Source: CAYGLV01 sp964351025 | GTDB lineage: Bacteria > Actinomycetota > Thermoleophilia > Gaiellales > Gaiellaceae | Reading direction: 5' to 3' | Length of the DNA: 64,000 nucleotides | NCBI GenBank assembly: GCA_964351025.1 | Contig: CAYGLV010000007.1 | Span: forward strand, 1-64,000 | In this document: positions 16,660-26,001 of the stretch, in pieces | How the letters are laid out: each line of letters begins with the position of its first letter | Numbering within the stretch: the first letter of the stretch is position 1 | Program-made: the position numbers and the translations under genes | Notes under the pieces: generated by a model | What the model was told of the DNA's origin: nothing | The model's database searches: none | The model's input: the letters and a program-made list of their open reading frames with translations, nothing else

Positions 16660-17715
16660 ATGAAAGTGCTCTCCGTCGTCGGCAACCGGCCGCAGTTCAT
16701 CAAGGCGGCGCCGCTCTCGGTCGCGCTGCGCGCGGCCGGGCTCGACGAGGTCATGGTTCACACCGGGCAGCACTGGGACGACGAGCTCTCGCGGGTCTTC
16801 TTCGAGGAGCTCGGGCTCGCAGAGCCGGCCTACCGGCTCGACCTGCGCACGGCCGACATCGAGGCGATGCGGCCGGCGATCCTCGCAGCGATCGGCGCCG
16901 AGGCGCCGGACTGGGTGCTCGTCTACGGAGACACGAACTCGACCGCCGCCGGCGGACGGGCGGGCACCGAGGCCGGCGTTCCCGTCGCCCACGTCGAGGC
17001 GGGCCTGCGCAGCGGCGATCTCGCCATGCCGGAGGAACGCAACCGGATCGAGGTCGACCGGCTCGCGGCGCTCCTGCTCTGCCCCGACGAGCGCTCCGCC
17101 GAGACGCTGCGCACCGAGGGCGTAACCGGACGGATCGAGGTCGTCGGCGACGTGATGGCGGACGCCTGCTTCACGCTCGCGCCGCTCGCGGCCCGGAGGT
17201 CCAGCGCGCTCGAGCGCTTCGGTGTCGAGTCGGGCGGGTACCTCGTCTGCACCGTGCACCGCGAGGCGAACGTCGTGCAGCCACGACTCGGCCGCATCGT
17301 CGAGGGGCTGAACCGCCTCACGGAGCCGATCGTCTTTCCGGCCCACCCGCGCACAGCCGCGGCGATCTCTCGCGAAGGGCTCGCGCTCGGGCCGCACGTC
17401 CTCCTCTGCGCGCCGCTCGCCTACCTCGACCTCTCGGCGCTCTGCCGGCAGGCGCGCGTCATTCTCACCGACTCGGGCGGGTTGCAGAAGGAGGCCTACT
17501 GGCACGGGGTCCCCTGCGTGACCCTGCGTCCCTCGACGGAGTGGGCGGACACGGTGGAGGCCGGCGCGAACACGCTCGTGGACGACGACCCGGATGCGCT
17601 CGCCGCGGCCGTCGCCGCCGCCCGCATGCCCGCGCACCGGCCGCCCCTCTACGGCGACGGGCACGCTTCGGAGCGGGTCGCGGCCACCCTGCTAGCTAGG
17701 CTTCCCCCCCGATGA
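16660..17715 (+). CDS. UDP-HexNAc 2-epimerase, WbpI/WecB family
   Basis: The 351-residue protein is a non-hydrolysing UDP-N-acetylhexosamine 2-epimerase. It shows the N-terminal VVGNRPQFIKAAPLS, HTGQHWD, VYGDTNST, HVEAGLRS and ILTDSGGLQKEA. The RPQFIK form rather than RPEAIK, and the three downstream genes, point to the WbpI branch acting on UDP-2,3-diacetamido-glucuronate. Plain WecB activity (UDP-ManNAc) remains possible. It starts 17 bases after the tRNA, with a TAGGCT element eight bases before the ATG. It overlaps the dehydrogenase gene by four bases. Confidence 0.85.
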   Translation: MKVLSVVGNRPQFIKAAPLSVALRAAGLDEVMVHTGQHWDDELSRVFFEELGLAEPAYRLDLRTADIEAMRPAILAAIGAEAPDWVLVYGDTNSTAAGGRAGTEAGVPVAHVEAGLRSGDLAMPEERNRIEVDRLAALLLCPDERSAETLRTEGVTGRIEVVGDVMADACFTLAPLAARRSSALERFGVESGGYLVCTVHREANVVQPRLGRIVEGLNRLTEPIVFPAHPRTAAAISREGLALGPHVLLCAPLAYLDLSALCRQARVILTDSGGLQKEAYWHGVPCVTLRPSTEWADTVEAGANTLVDDDPDALAAAVAAARMPAHRPPLYGDGHASERVAATLLARLPPR

Positions 17716-18977
17716 GCTACGCCGTAGCGATAGTCGGTGCCGGCTACGTCGGCGTGCCCCTTGCCCAGGTCTTCGCCGAGGCAGGGGCGTCCGTCCTGCT
17801 CGTGGACGTGGACGCGAGCAAGGTCGAGCGCCTGAACCGCGGCGAGAGCTACATCGGGGACGTTCCCTCCGAGGCGCTCAAGCGACTCGTCGAGAACGGC
17901 CTGGCGGCGACCACCGACTACGACGCCCTGCGCGAGGCCGACGCAATCCTGATCGCGCTCCCCACGCCGCTCTCCCGGCAGCGCGAGCCCGACCTCTCGA
18001 TCGTGCTCTCCGCGACAGAGGAGATCGCAAAGCGCCTCCGCCCCGGCCACCTCGTCGTGTTGGAGTCCACGACCTACCCCGGCACGACGCGGGAGCAGGT
18101 GCTGCCGATCCTCGAGCGCACCGGCCTGAAGGTCGGCAGCGACTTCCACCTGGCGTTCTCGCCCGAGCGGGTGGACCCGGGCCGGACAGATTTCACGACG
18201 AAGAACGTCCCCAAGATCGTGGGGGGAATCACGGACGCCTGCACCGAGCGCGCCGCGGAGCTGTACGGCTTGGCGATCGAGACGGTGCACCGTGTCTCCT
18301 CGCCCGAGGTCGCCGAGCTGACGAAGCTGCTCGAGAACATCTTTCGCTCGGTCAACATCGCGCTCGTCAACGAGTTGGCGATGCTCTGCGAGCGGATGAA
18401 GATCGACGTCTGGGAGGTCGTGGAGGCGGCGGCGACGAAGCCCTTCGGCTTCATGAGCTTCAAGCCGGGACCGGGCCTCGGCGGGCATTGCATCCCGATA
18501 GATCCCTTCTACCTGACCTGGAAGGCGCGTGAGTTCGACTTCACGACGCGCTTCATCGAGCTCGCGGGCGAGGTCAACAACAACATGCCCTACCACTGCC
18601 GCTCGCTCGTCTCGCAGGCCTTGAACCACGGCGCCGGCCTGTCGCTGAAGGGAGCGAAGGTGCTCGTGCTCGGTGTCGCCTACAAGGCCGACATCGACGA
18701 CATGCGCGAGTCGCCGGCGCTGAAGATCATCGAGCTGCTGACGAACGCGGGCGCCAGCGTCGCCTACCACGACCCCTACGTCCCCGAGTTGCGCGAGCAC
18801 GGGCTGGAGCTGCGCTCGGTGCCGCTCGACCCCGCTGCCCACGACTGCGTCGTCATCGTCACGGCGCACTCGGGGATCGACTACGAGGCGCTCGTCGAGC
18901 AGGCAAACGTGGTCGTGGACTTCCGCAACGCCACCGGCCGCAACGGCACGGGCAACGGCAAGGTCTGGAAGCTGTGA
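17712..18977 (+). CDS. nucleotide-sugar 6-dehydrogenase, WbpA-like
   Basis: The 421-residue NAD-dependent enzyme oxidises C6 of a UDP-HexNAc in two steps. It has the Rossmann GAGYVGVPLA, the WbpA/WecC block ESTTYPGTTRE, AFSPERVDPGR, and the catalytic cysteine in GPGLGGHCIPIDPFYL. The neighbours favour UDP-GlcNAc as substrate, giving UDP-GlcNAcA for the next enzyme; UDP-ManNAc dehydrogenase is the alternative. ATGA overlap with the epimerase gene upstream and a four-base overlap with the next gene. Confidence 0.88.
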   Translation: MSYAVAIVGAGYVGVPLAQVFAEAGASVLLVDVDASKVERLNRGESYIGDVPSEALKRLVENGLAATTDYDALREADAILIALPTPLSRQREPDLSIVLSATEEIAKRLRPGHLVVLESTTYPGTTREQVLPILERTGLKVGSDFHLAFSPERVDPGRTDFTTKNVPKIVGGITDACTERAAELYGLAIETVHRVSSPEVAELTKLLENIFRSVNIALVNELAMLCERMKIDVWEVVEAAATKPFGFMSFKPGPGLGGHCIPIDPFYLTWKAREFDFTTRFIELAGEVNNNMPYHCRSLVSQALNHGAGLSLKGAKVLVLGVAYKADIDDMRESPALKIIELLTNAGASVAYHDPYVPELREHGLELRSVPLDPAAHDCVVIVTAHSGIDYEALVEQANVVVDFRNATGRNGTGNGKVWKL

Positions 18978-19942
18978 CGCGGGTCGCCGTGGCGGGGCTC
19001 GGCTACTGGGGGCCGAACCTCGCGCGGAACTTCGACGACCTCGCCGAGCTCGCCTGGCTCTGCGAGCTCGACCCGGACAAGCGCGAGCGCTTCGCGGCGC
19101 GCCACCCGCGCGCACGGGCGACGAGCGACTTCGACGAGCTGCTCGCCGACCCGGACCTCGACGCGGTCGTGATCGCGACCCCGGTGCCGACCCACTACGA
19201 CCTCGCGAAGCGCGCGCTCGAGGCCGGGAAGCACGTGCTCGTCGAGAAGCCGCCGGCGATGACCGGCGCCGAGATGGAGGAGCTCGTCTCGCTCTCCCGC
19301 GCGCGCGACCTCGTGCTCATGCCGGGCCACCTCCTGCTCTACCACCCGGGCGTGCTGAAGCTGAAGGAGCTTGTCGACTCCGGCACGCTCGGAGACGTGC
19401 TCTGCGTCTACGGCAACCGCCAGAACCTGGGGATCGTGCGCACGAACGAGAACGCACTCTGGTCGCTCGGCGTCCACGACCTCTCGGTCATCCTCTACCT
19501 CATCGGCGAGGAGCCGGTCGAGGCGGTCGCGCACGGCAACTCGTTCCTCACACCGGGCGTCGAGGACGTCGTCTTCTGCTACCTCCGCTTCCCCTCCGGG
19601 AAGATCGCGCACATGCACCTCTCGTGGCTCGACCCGCACAAGATGCGGAAGATGACCGTCGTCGGGCGCGAGAAGATGGCCGTGTTCGACGACATGGAGC
19701 TCGAGCGCAAGATCACCGTCTACGACAAAGCGCCGCTCCAGCAGGCGGAGAGCTACGGAGAGTGGGTGACCCGCACCGGCGACATCTACTGCCCGAAGAT
19801 CTCGAACGACGAGCCCCTCAAGCTCGAGTGCCAGGCGTTCCTGCGCCTGATCGCGGGCGACGGGAACCGCAGGCAGGTGGCCGCCGAGGGAGCGGTCGTC
19901 GTGCGCGCGCTCGAACGGCTGACGGAGTCGCTGCATGCCTGA
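18974..19942 (+). CDS. Gfo/Idh/MocA oxidoreductase, WbpB-like
   Basis: The 322-residue protein has the N-terminal dinucleotide fold (VAVAGLGYWGPNLARNF) and the family EKP motif in HVLVEKPPAMT. The C-terminal alpha/beta domain includes HDLSVILYLIGEEPVEAVA. In the WbpA-B-E-D pathway the homologue oxidises the 3-hydroxyl of UDP-GlcNAcA so that an aminotransferase can act. GTG start overlapping the dehydrogenase stop; eight-base overlap with the acetyltransferase gene. Confidence 0.82.
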   Translation: MTRVAVAGLGYWGPNLARNFDDLAELAWLCELDPDKRERFAARHPRARATSDFDELLADPDLDAVVIATPVPTHYDLAKRALEAGKHVLVEKPPAMTGAEMEELVSLSRARDLVLMPGHLLLYHPGVLKLKELVDSGTLGDVLCVYGNRQNLGIVRTNENALWSLGVHDLSVILYLIGEEPVEAVAHGNSFLTPGVEDVVFCYLRFPSGKIAHMHLSWLDPHKMRKMTVVGREKMAVFDDMELERKITVYDKAPLQQAESYGEWVTRTGDIYCPKISNDEPLKLECQAFLRLIAGDGNRRQVAAEGAVVVRALERLTESLHA

Positions 19943-20582
19943 CGTCCACCCGAGTGCGATCGTCTACGCGGGGACGGTGCTCGGCGAGGGCGTGAAGGTG
20001 CTCGAGGGGGCCGTCGTCGGCAAGCAACCCGTGCTCTCGCCCCGCTCGACCGCAAAGCGAGAGCCGCTGCCCCCGGTGGAGCTTGGCCCGGGAACGATCG
20101 TCTCCACCGGCGCGATCGTCTTCGCCGGGACGACGCTCGGGGCGCGCGTGATCGTCGGTGACCAGGCCTGCGTGCGCGAGCGCTGCGTCATCGGTGACGA
20201 CGTCGTGATCGGACGCGGCTCGCTCGTCGAGAACGACACGACCGTCGGCGCCATGACCAAGATCCAGGCGGACGCCTACATCACCGCCTACTCGACGCTC
20301 GAGGAGCATGTGTTCATCGCACCGTGTGTCGTGACGACGAACGACAACTTCATGGGCCGCACCGAGCGGCGCCACGGGCTGGTCAAAGGGCCGACGATCC
20401 GCAAGGGCGCCCGGATCGGAGGCGGCGCGATCCTCTGCCCGGGAATCGAGGTCGGCGAGGAGGCCTTCGTGGGCGCGGGCGCGGTCGTGACCAAGGACGT
20501 GCCCCCGCGCGTCGTCGTCGTCGGGAACCCGGCGCGCGTTCTTCGCAACGTGCCCGACGACGAGCTGCTCGAGAGCCCGTAG
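19935..20582 (+). CDS. hexapeptide-repeat N-acetyltransferase, WbpD-like
   Basis: A 215-residue left-handed beta-helix protein with many [LIV]GxxxxX repeats (IVYAGTVLGEGVKV, IVSTGAIVFAGTTLGARV, IGGGAILCPGIEVGEEAFVG). It ends with the typical GAVVTKDVPPRVVVVGNPAR. In the pathway it would acetylate the 3-amino group of the nucleotide sugar using acetyl-CoA. It closes the four-gene operon and converges with the subtilase gene six bases away. Confidence 0.85.
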   Translation: MPDVHPSAIVYAGTVLGEGVKVLEGAVVGKQPVLSPRSTAKREPLPPVELGPGTIVSTGAIVFAGTTLGARVIVGDQACVRERCVIGDDVVIGRGSLVENDTTVGAMTKIQADAYITAYSTLEEHVFIAPCVVTTNDNFMGRTERRHGLVKGPTIRKGARIGGGAILCPGIEVGEEAFVGAGAVVTKDVPPRVVVVGNPARVLRNVPDDELLESP

Positions 20583-20588
20583 CCCGGC

Positions 20589-22049
20589 CTAGCTCTTGAC
20601 GAGCGTCAGCTGGTAGCCGCCTGTGCCGGGCGCGACGAGCTTCACCTGCACGAAGTACCAGCCGGTCGCGCGAGCTCGGTAGGCAAGGTACTCGCGCGGC
20701 CCCGTGCGGGACGACTCCCGCTCGCGCAGCCCCTGGCGGCGTAGGTCGTCCACGCTCTGCGTGGCGGGGCTCCAGACAGCGAGGTTGAGGTCCAGACCGG
20801 CCGCGCCCTTCAGGCCCGCATACACGGCCTGACCCTTGCGCAGCCGGACCGCGTAGACGTCGTTCTGGTCGTCCCAGTAGTCGAGCGTTGCGTCGACCCG
20901 GCGCGAGGCGCCACGGAAGAAGAGCCGGTACGCACGTTCGCCCGCGTCGTCGTTCGTCTCGAAGGCATCCGGCTGCGGCAGCGGCTCCGCGAGGAGCTGC
21001 AGCGCCGCCGTGACATCCAGCCGGCCCCAGCCGGTGTAGGAGTCGCGCAGGGAGAGGCAGCGCCGGCAGCCGTTCGCCGGGGTGGCGTCCACCGCGCTGC
21101 GCTCGAGGATCGCGGTCACCTGGTCGGGCTGGAGCGAGGGCCGAAGGGCAAGCAGGACGGCGGCGGCGGCGCTCACCTGCGGGGCCGCGAAGGAGGTGCC
21201 CTCGGCCTCGCGGTACTCGTCCGGGCCGCAGGAGGAGTAGCCCTGCTCGGCGCAGGCCGGCTTCTCGGCGGTCAGCGCTCGCGGCAGAGTCGAGAGGACA
21301 TCCTCGCCCGGCGCCGCGATGTCGTTGTAGATCGCGTCGCGGTTGGAGAAGTCCGGTGCGGAGCCGTCCTTGCCGAGCGCGCTCACGCCCAGCACGTGCG
21401 GCAGCGCGGCCGGGTAGCTCGCGTAGCGCCACGGCACCGCAGGCGCCTGATCGGAGTTGCCGACCGCGGCCACGACGACGACGCCCTTGCTCACCGCGTA
21501 GGCGATCGCCGCCGCCTCGAGCGGCGAGAAGGTGTCGCGGCCCGGGTCGAGTGGGTCGCGCACGCCGCCGATGCTCATGTTGATCACGCGGGCGCCGTTC
21601 TCGACCGCCCAGTGAATCGCCTTCGCCTCGGCTTCCACCGAGATGTTGCGATCGGCTGTCACGACCTTTGCGATGAGCAGCTCGGCGGAGGGCGCGAGCC
21701 CCGCGATCCCCTCGGAGTTGTTGACGGCGGCGGCGATGAGACCCGCGACGAAGGTCCCGTGGCCGTGCTCGTCCCGCAGAGCCGAGCCGCCGACGAAGCT
21801 CTTGGCAGCGACGATTTTCCCCGCGAACTCCGGATGTCCGGCATCGATTCCGGAGTCGATCACGGCAACGCGCACAGGCGGCAGCAGGGGGAGCTCGGTC
21901 CAGAAGTCGAAGGCGCGGTTCTGCGCCACGTACCACTGACGGGCCAGGAGCGGGTCGTTTGGGGCGAACGCAGCCGTTGAGCGCTCGCCCGCGGCTGTGG
22001 CTGCCCCGATGAGCGCGAGCACGAGCACGGCGAGGCCGGTGCGGATCAC
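20589..22049 (-). CDS. secreted subtilisin-like serine protease (S8)
   Basis: The 486-residue precursor has a signal peptide ending near residue 20 (LALIGAATAAGE). The full triad is present: Asp65 in VIDSGID, His97 in HGTFVAG and Ser286 in GTSFAAP; the oxyanion Asn is in AAVGNSDQ. The last 130 residues form a beta-rich pre-peptidase-like domain (ETNDDAGERAYRL, then GWYFVQVKL). The GTG start overlaps the stop of the SpoIID gene (GTGA), so it is coupled to that gene. Probably extracellular or wall-associated. Confidence 0.88.
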   Translation of the reverse strand: MIRTGLAVLVLALIGAATAAGERSTAAFAPNDPLLARQWYVAQNRAFDFWTELPLLPPVRVAVIDSGIDAGHPEFAGKIVAAKSFVGGSALRDEHGHGTFVAGLIAAAVNNSEGIAGLAPSAELLIAKVVTADRNISVEAEAKAIHWAVENGARVINMSIGGVRDPLDPGRDTFSPLEAAAIAYAVSKGVVVVAAVGNSDQAPAVPWRYASYPAALPHVLGVSALGKDGSAPDFSNRDAIYNDIAAPGEDVLSTLPRALTAEKPACAEQGYSSCGPDEYREAEGTSFAAPQVSAAAAVLLALRPSLQPDQVTAILERSAVDATPANGCRRCLSLRDSYTGWGRLDVTAALQLLAEPLPQPDAFETNDDAGERAYRLFFRGASRRVDATLDYWDDQNDVYAVRLRKGQAVYAGLKGAAGLDLNLAVWSPATQSVDDLRRQGLRERESSRTGPREYLAYRARATGWYFVQVKLVAPGTGGYQLTLVKS

Positions 22050-23665
22050 GGCGTGCCGACCTCGAGCCCGGGAGAGAGCCCCTCGGCGAAGCCCCCGGCC
22101 GGTGCGACTCGGGCTCGGTACGTGCCGGGCGCGGCGTCGAACTCGGCCCGGAATGCGCCCTTCTCGCCGACGACCGCCTCCGCGACGGACAGCCACTGCT
22201 CTCCCTCGAGCAGTTGAATCTCGACGACCGCGCCGGGCGGCAGCGGCCGCGCGGTACCGCTGAGCCCGCCCGGCTCCTGTACCCGGGAGAGGCGAACGCG
22301 CGGGGCGACGGGCACCCTCAGCACTGTCTGGCCGCCGGCGGCGGAGACCAGACGGTAGATCGTCGTCGTCGCCGGCTTGACCACGAGCGAGAATGTCCTG
22401 TCGGCAGCCGGCGAGATGTCGGCGGGCGTCCAGGGCTGGGCGCCGAGCCCTCGGGCCTCGAGCGAGACGGTCTTGACGCCCCTGAACGATCCGCTCAAGG
22501 TGGTCTTCGAGCCGTAGACGACCGGGCCGGCGGGCCGCTGCAGGGACAGCGTGACGATCGAGATCCACGTCGAGCGGAGGCCGAGCGCGAAGCGCAGGTT
22601 GCTGCCCGAGACCGTCGCCCCGCCTGTGGAGGTGGTCACGTTGACCGCCCGCACACGGCCCGACGGGCCGAGCACCGTCTTCACGTCGAGCACGGGCACG
22701 CCGAGCTTCAACGCCCTGCGCACCTTCGCAGCCGTGACGGTGACCGGGCCCCAGCGATGCCAGGGTGAGAACGAGTCGTACGGGTCGGGCACGGAGACGA
22801 GATACGGCTGCGGCCCGTTCAGCACCTCGGCCCCGTCGGCCGTCCGACCGCCCGAGCTCGAGCTGAAGAGAGTGATCGCCGGCTTGCCGGCGAAGAAGAG
22901 CGCCTGACCCGCGGTCGCCTTCACGGCGGCGGTCGTGCGGGGGTCCTCGCCCGAAGGGCCGAGATAGACCTGGCTGCGGACGTCCGCGTAGAGGTCGAAG
23001 CTCCTGCCCTTCAGCAACGATGCCAGCGCGTAGCTGCGGGCGGCAACCGCCTGCGCTTTGAGCGCCTCCGGCGGCCAGTCGCCGGGCATCTCGCCAGGGA
23101 CGACGCCCCAGAGGTACTGCTCCAGGCCCACGTAGTCGATCGCGGTCAGGGCCTTGCCGGTCGAGGTGACCTGAAGCTCTCCACGGTAGGGCTTGCCGTC
23201 GAGCTCGAGAAAGGCGCCCTTGCCAGGTTGAAAGACGAGCGGCCCCAGGAGCTGCGTCTGCGTCCCGCCGAGCGGCACGGTCAGATCCGGACCGAGCGTC
23301 AGCTCGCCCGCCGGCAGGTCGTAGGTCGTCGCGGCGGCATCGCGTACCCGGAACGGCACCTCCGAGGAGACCGCGAGTCGCTTGACCCCGTCGGCGAGCA
23401 GGACGCGCACCTGGGCCAGGCTTGCCTGCTTTAGCTCGGTGCCGGGGTAGTAGTGAGCGAGGATCTGGTCGTAGGTGTAGGCCTCCTGTTCCGCGAAGCC
23501 GCGCGCGCCCCACTGGGCCATTCCCGCGCCGTGGCCCCAGCCCTTGCCGCTGATCAGGAAGGTCGTCGCGACGACGGGCTTGGGCGGCTCGGCCTGTGGC
23601 GAAGCCGACGCCGCGAGCAGGAGCGTCGAGCCGATCGCGATGAGGGAGACGAGCGTGCGCCGCAT
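22046..23665 (-). CDS. secreted SpoIID/LytB-domain protein
   Basis: The 539-residue precursor starts MRRTLVSLIAIGSTLLLAAS with a signal peptide; an upstream ATG at 23701 gives no homology. The SpoIID domain covers about residues 40-330. It shows GKGWGHGAGMAQWGA, LEQYLWGVVPGEMPGDWPPE, ALKAQAVAARSYAL and FSSSSGGRTADGAE. The conserved glutamate of GEMP is present. SpoIID proteins are lytic transglycosylases acting on denuded peptidoglycan. The C-terminal 200 residues are Ig-like. It follows rfbB in the same direction after 74 bases that hold a weak hairpin (23709-23728). Confidence 0.85.
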   Translation of the reverse strand: MRRTLVSLIAIGSTLLLAASASPQAEPPKPVVATTFLISGKGWGHGAGMAQWGARGFAEQEAYTYDQILAHYYPGTELKQASLAQVRVLLADGVKRLAVSSEVPFRVRDAAATTYDLPAGELTLGPDLTVPLGGTQTQLLGPLVFQPGKGAFLELDGKPYRGELQVTSTGKALTAIDYVGLEQYLWGVVPGEMPGDWPPEALKAQAVAARSYALASLLKGRSFDLYADVRSQVYLGPSGEDPRTTAAVKATAGQALFFAGKPAITLFSSSSGGRTADGAEVLNGPQPYLVSVPDPYDSFSPWHRWGPVTVTAAKVRRALKLGVPVLDVKTVLGPSGRVRAVNVTTSTGGATVSGSNLRFALGLRSTWISIVTLSLQRPAGPVVYGSKTTLSGSFRGVKTVSLEARGLGAQPWTPADISPAADRTFSLVVKPATTTIYRLVSAAGGQTVLRVPVAPRVRLSRVQEPGGLSGTARPLPPGAVVEIQLLEGEQWLSVAEAVVGEKGAFRAEFDAAPGTYRARVAPAGGFAEGLSPGLEVGTP

Positions 23666-23739
23666 TGCAGACCCCGGATTGAGGCTAGCTGAGTTCCTCA
23701 CAAAGACCAGGGTTCTTTACGAAACCCTCAACTCCGCTA

Positions 23740-24729
23740 CTACCCGCGAAGCCGCTTCGCGTACTGCTGCTCGTAGTACGCGCGGTATTCCCCGCTCTTG
23801 AGCGGCTCCCACCAGGCGCGGTTCTCGCGATACCACTCGACCGTGCCGGGCAGGCCGCCTTCGCCGAAAGAGTGGCGGGGAGACCAACCGAGGGCGCGGA
23901 CCTTCGTGTCGTCGAGTGAATAGCGACGATCGTGGCCCGCCCGGTCCTCGACGTACCTGATCAGCGCAGGGTCGCCGCCGGTCAGCTCGAGAATGCGGCG
24001 CGTGACCTCGATGTTCTCGTGCTCCTCGCCGCCGACGTTGTAGACCTCGCCGGGCCCGCCCTCGCGCAGGACGAGCTCGACGGCCGCGCAATGATCCTCG
24101 GCGTGGAGCCACTCGCGCCGCTGGCGGCCGTCACCGTAGACGGGGAGCGGAAGCCCCTCGAACGCGTTCGTGACGAAGAGCGGAATCAGCTTCTCCGGGT
24201 ACTGATTCGGCCCAAACGTGTTCGCGCCGCGTGTGATCGAGGCGTTCACGCCGTACGTGCGAACGTAGGCGAGCACCTGGAGGTCGCCGCCTGCCTTCGA
24301 GGCGCTGTACGGGCTCGAGGGGCGCAGCACGTCGTCCTCACGGGAGGAGCCGCCGGCCTCGAGGTCGCCGTACACCTCGTCGGTCGAAACCTGGACGTGG
24401 CGCGCCCCCGTCTCGCGGGCCCACTCGAGCAGCACCTGCGTGCCGAGCACGTCGGTGTGGATGAAGTCCCTCGGCGTCAGGATCGAACGGTCGACGTGTG
24501 TCTCGGCGGCGAAGTTGACGACGGCGTCACAGCCCCGGCCGGCGCGCGCAACCGCGTCCGGATCCGCGATGTCACCGTGGTGAAACTCGTGCTCCACACC
24601 CTCGAGGTTGGCCGGATTGCCCGCGTAGGTGAGCTTGTCCAGCACGCGGACGTCGTCGCCGCCCGCGAGCAGGCGCTTGACGAAGTGCGACCCGATGAAG
24701 CCGGCACCGCCGGTGACGAGCACGCGCAT
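23740..24729 (-). CDS. rfbB: dTDP-glucose 4,6-dehydratase
   Basis: Second enzyme of dTDP-L-rhamnose synthesis, 329 residues, an extended SDR. It has TGGAGFIGSHFVKRLL, the DKLTYAGNPANLEG loop, VSTDEVYGDL with the catalytic Asp-Glu, and YSASKAGGD with the Tyr-Lys pair. It begins 22 bases after rfbD ends. It is the last rhamnose gene before the secreted enzymes. Confidence 0.95.
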   Translation of the reverse strand: MRVLVTGGAGFIGSHFVKRLLAGGDDVRVLDKLTYAGNPANLEGVEHEFHHGDIADPDAVARAGRGCDAVVNFAAETHVDRSILTPRDFIHTDVLGTQVLLEWARETGARHVQVSTDEVYGDLEAGGSSREDDVLRPSSPYSASKAGGDLQVLAYVRTYGVNASITRGANTFGPNQYPEKLIPLFVTNAFEGLPLPVYGDGRQRREWLHAEDHCAAVELVLREGGPGEVYNVGGEEHENIEVTRRILELTGGDPALIRYVEDRAGHDRRYSLDDTKVRALGWSPRHSFGEGGLPGTVEWYRENRAWWEPLKSGEYRAYYEQQYAKRLRG

Positions 24730-24751
24730 CGAGCGAAGGGTAGCGGCAGCT

Positions 24752-25588
24752 TCAGCCGGCCCGGATCGCGGCCAGGCACTCGCGCAGGCCGTCGCGCCAG
24801 TGCGGTAGGCGCGGTGCATCGGGCCGCTCGCTGCGAAGGACGGAGTAGGCGGGACGCGGCGCCTTCGCGCCGTACTCGACCGTCGAGATCCGGCGCACGC
24901 GGCAGTCGAGCCCGGCCTCCGCGAAGATCGCCTCCGCGAAGTCGGCCCACGAGCACTCGCCGTCCGCTGCGAGATGCCAGATCCCGGCCGGCAGCTCGAC
25001 GACCTCCCGCGTCGCCGCTGCGAGGTGGCCGGCGTAGGTCGGGCAGCCGTGCTGGTCGTCCACGACCGCCACCTCGTCCCGTTCGGCGCCCAGGCGGAGC
25101 ATCGTGCGCACGAAGTTGTGCCCGGCCGGCCCGAAGAGCCATGAGCTGCGCAGGATCCAGGCGCCTTCGCCGGCGGCCGCCTCGCCGTGCAGCTTCGTCC
25201 TCCCGTACGCGCCCAGCGGGTTGGGCGCATCCGACTCGACGTACGGCACGCTCTTGCGCCCGTCGAAGACGTAGTCGGAGGAGAAGTAGACGACCGGAGC
25301 AGCGAGCCCGGCCGCGTGGGCCGTCCCGCCGACGTTGACAGCCGCCGCGCCCTGCGGGTCGTCCTCGGCGCCGTCCACGTCGGTCCAGGCGGCGGCGTGC
25401 AGGACGAGGTCGGGCACGGGCAGGCCGGAAGGCGCCGGGTTCGTCACGTCCCATGCCGCCCGGTCCAGCGCGACCACGTCGTCGCCCGCGAACGCCTCGA
25501 CCAGCGCGCGGCCGAGTTGGCCGCCGGCGCCGGTGATCAGGACGCGGCGGCGTCCCGCTCGGAGAGGATCGGCTCGGTGCTCGTCCAC
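24752..25588 (-). CDS. rfbD: dTDP-4-dehydrorhamnose reductase
   Basis: Last step of dTDP-L-rhamnose synthesis, about 278 residues, SDR fold. It shows LITGAGGQLGRALVEAF, VDGAEDDP, VYFSSDYVFDG, YGRTKLHGE and ILRSSWLFGPAGHNF. Homology begins about 16 residues after GTG 25588, and no closer start exists; ATG 25615 is the other option. The start lies inside rfbC, a 52-base overlap, so coupling is likely. Confidence 0.92.
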   Translation of the reverse strand: MDEHRADPLRAGRRRVLITGAGGQLGRALVEAFAGDDVVALDRAAWDVTNPAPSGLPVPDLVLHAAAWTDVDGAEDDPQGAAAVNVGGTAHAAGLAAPVVYFSSDYVFDGRKSVPYVESDAPNPLGAYGRTKLHGEAAAGEGAWILRSSWLFGPAGHNFVRTMLRLGAERDEVAVVDDQHGCPTYAGHLAAATREVVELPAGIWHLAADGECSWADFAEAIFAEAGLDCRVRRISTVEYGAKAPRPAYSVLRSERPDAPRLPHWRDGLRECLAAIRAG

Positions 25589-26001
25589 AGGTGGCTGATA
25601 CGCGGGTCGTTCCACGCGATCGTGTGCTCGTCGGGATCGGCGGGGTCGTACTCCTCGGTGACGTGGTAGAGGAAGAGCACGTCGGTCAGCGCCTCGAAGC
25701 CGTGCGCGTGGTGGCCGGGAACGTAGACGGCGACGGGATTGTCCTCGCCGATGTCCACGGTCATCGCCTCGCCGCTGCCCCGGTCGAGCACGACGACGCG
25801 CGCGTTGCCGCGGAGGCAGACGAAGAGGTCGTCCTGCCCGCGCTCGTGATAGTGGAGGCCGCGGATCACACCCTTGCGGGAGAACGAGACGTTCGTCTGC
25901 GTCGTCGGCCGCGGCAGCAGCGAGTCGCGCCGCAGCTCGCTGAACCAGCCCCGCTCGTCCTCGAAGCGCCGCAGCGGGATGAGCTGGACTCCGTCGATCA
26001 C
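25537..26001 (-). CDS. rfbC: dTDP-4-dehydrorhamnose 3,5-epimerase (short form)
   Basis: A cupin epimerase of 154 residues, shorter than the usual 180. It has the family motif VIRGLHYHERGQ with the catalytic His, VPGHHAHGFEALTD with the second functional region, and LFLYHVTEEYDPADPDEHTI. GTG 26001 overlaps the rfbA stop (GTGA). The shortening is mainly at the N-terminus. A related dTDP-sugar isomerase function cannot be excluded, but all four rml genes are present. Confidence 0.88.
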   Translation of the reverse strand: MIDGVQLIPLRRFEDERGWFSELRRDSLLPRPTTQTNVSFSRKGVIRGLHYHERGQDDLFVCLRGNARVVVLDRGSGEAMTVDIGEDNPVAVYVPGHHAHGFEALTDVLFLYHVTEEYDPADPDEHTIAWNDPRISHLWTSTEPILSERDAAAS

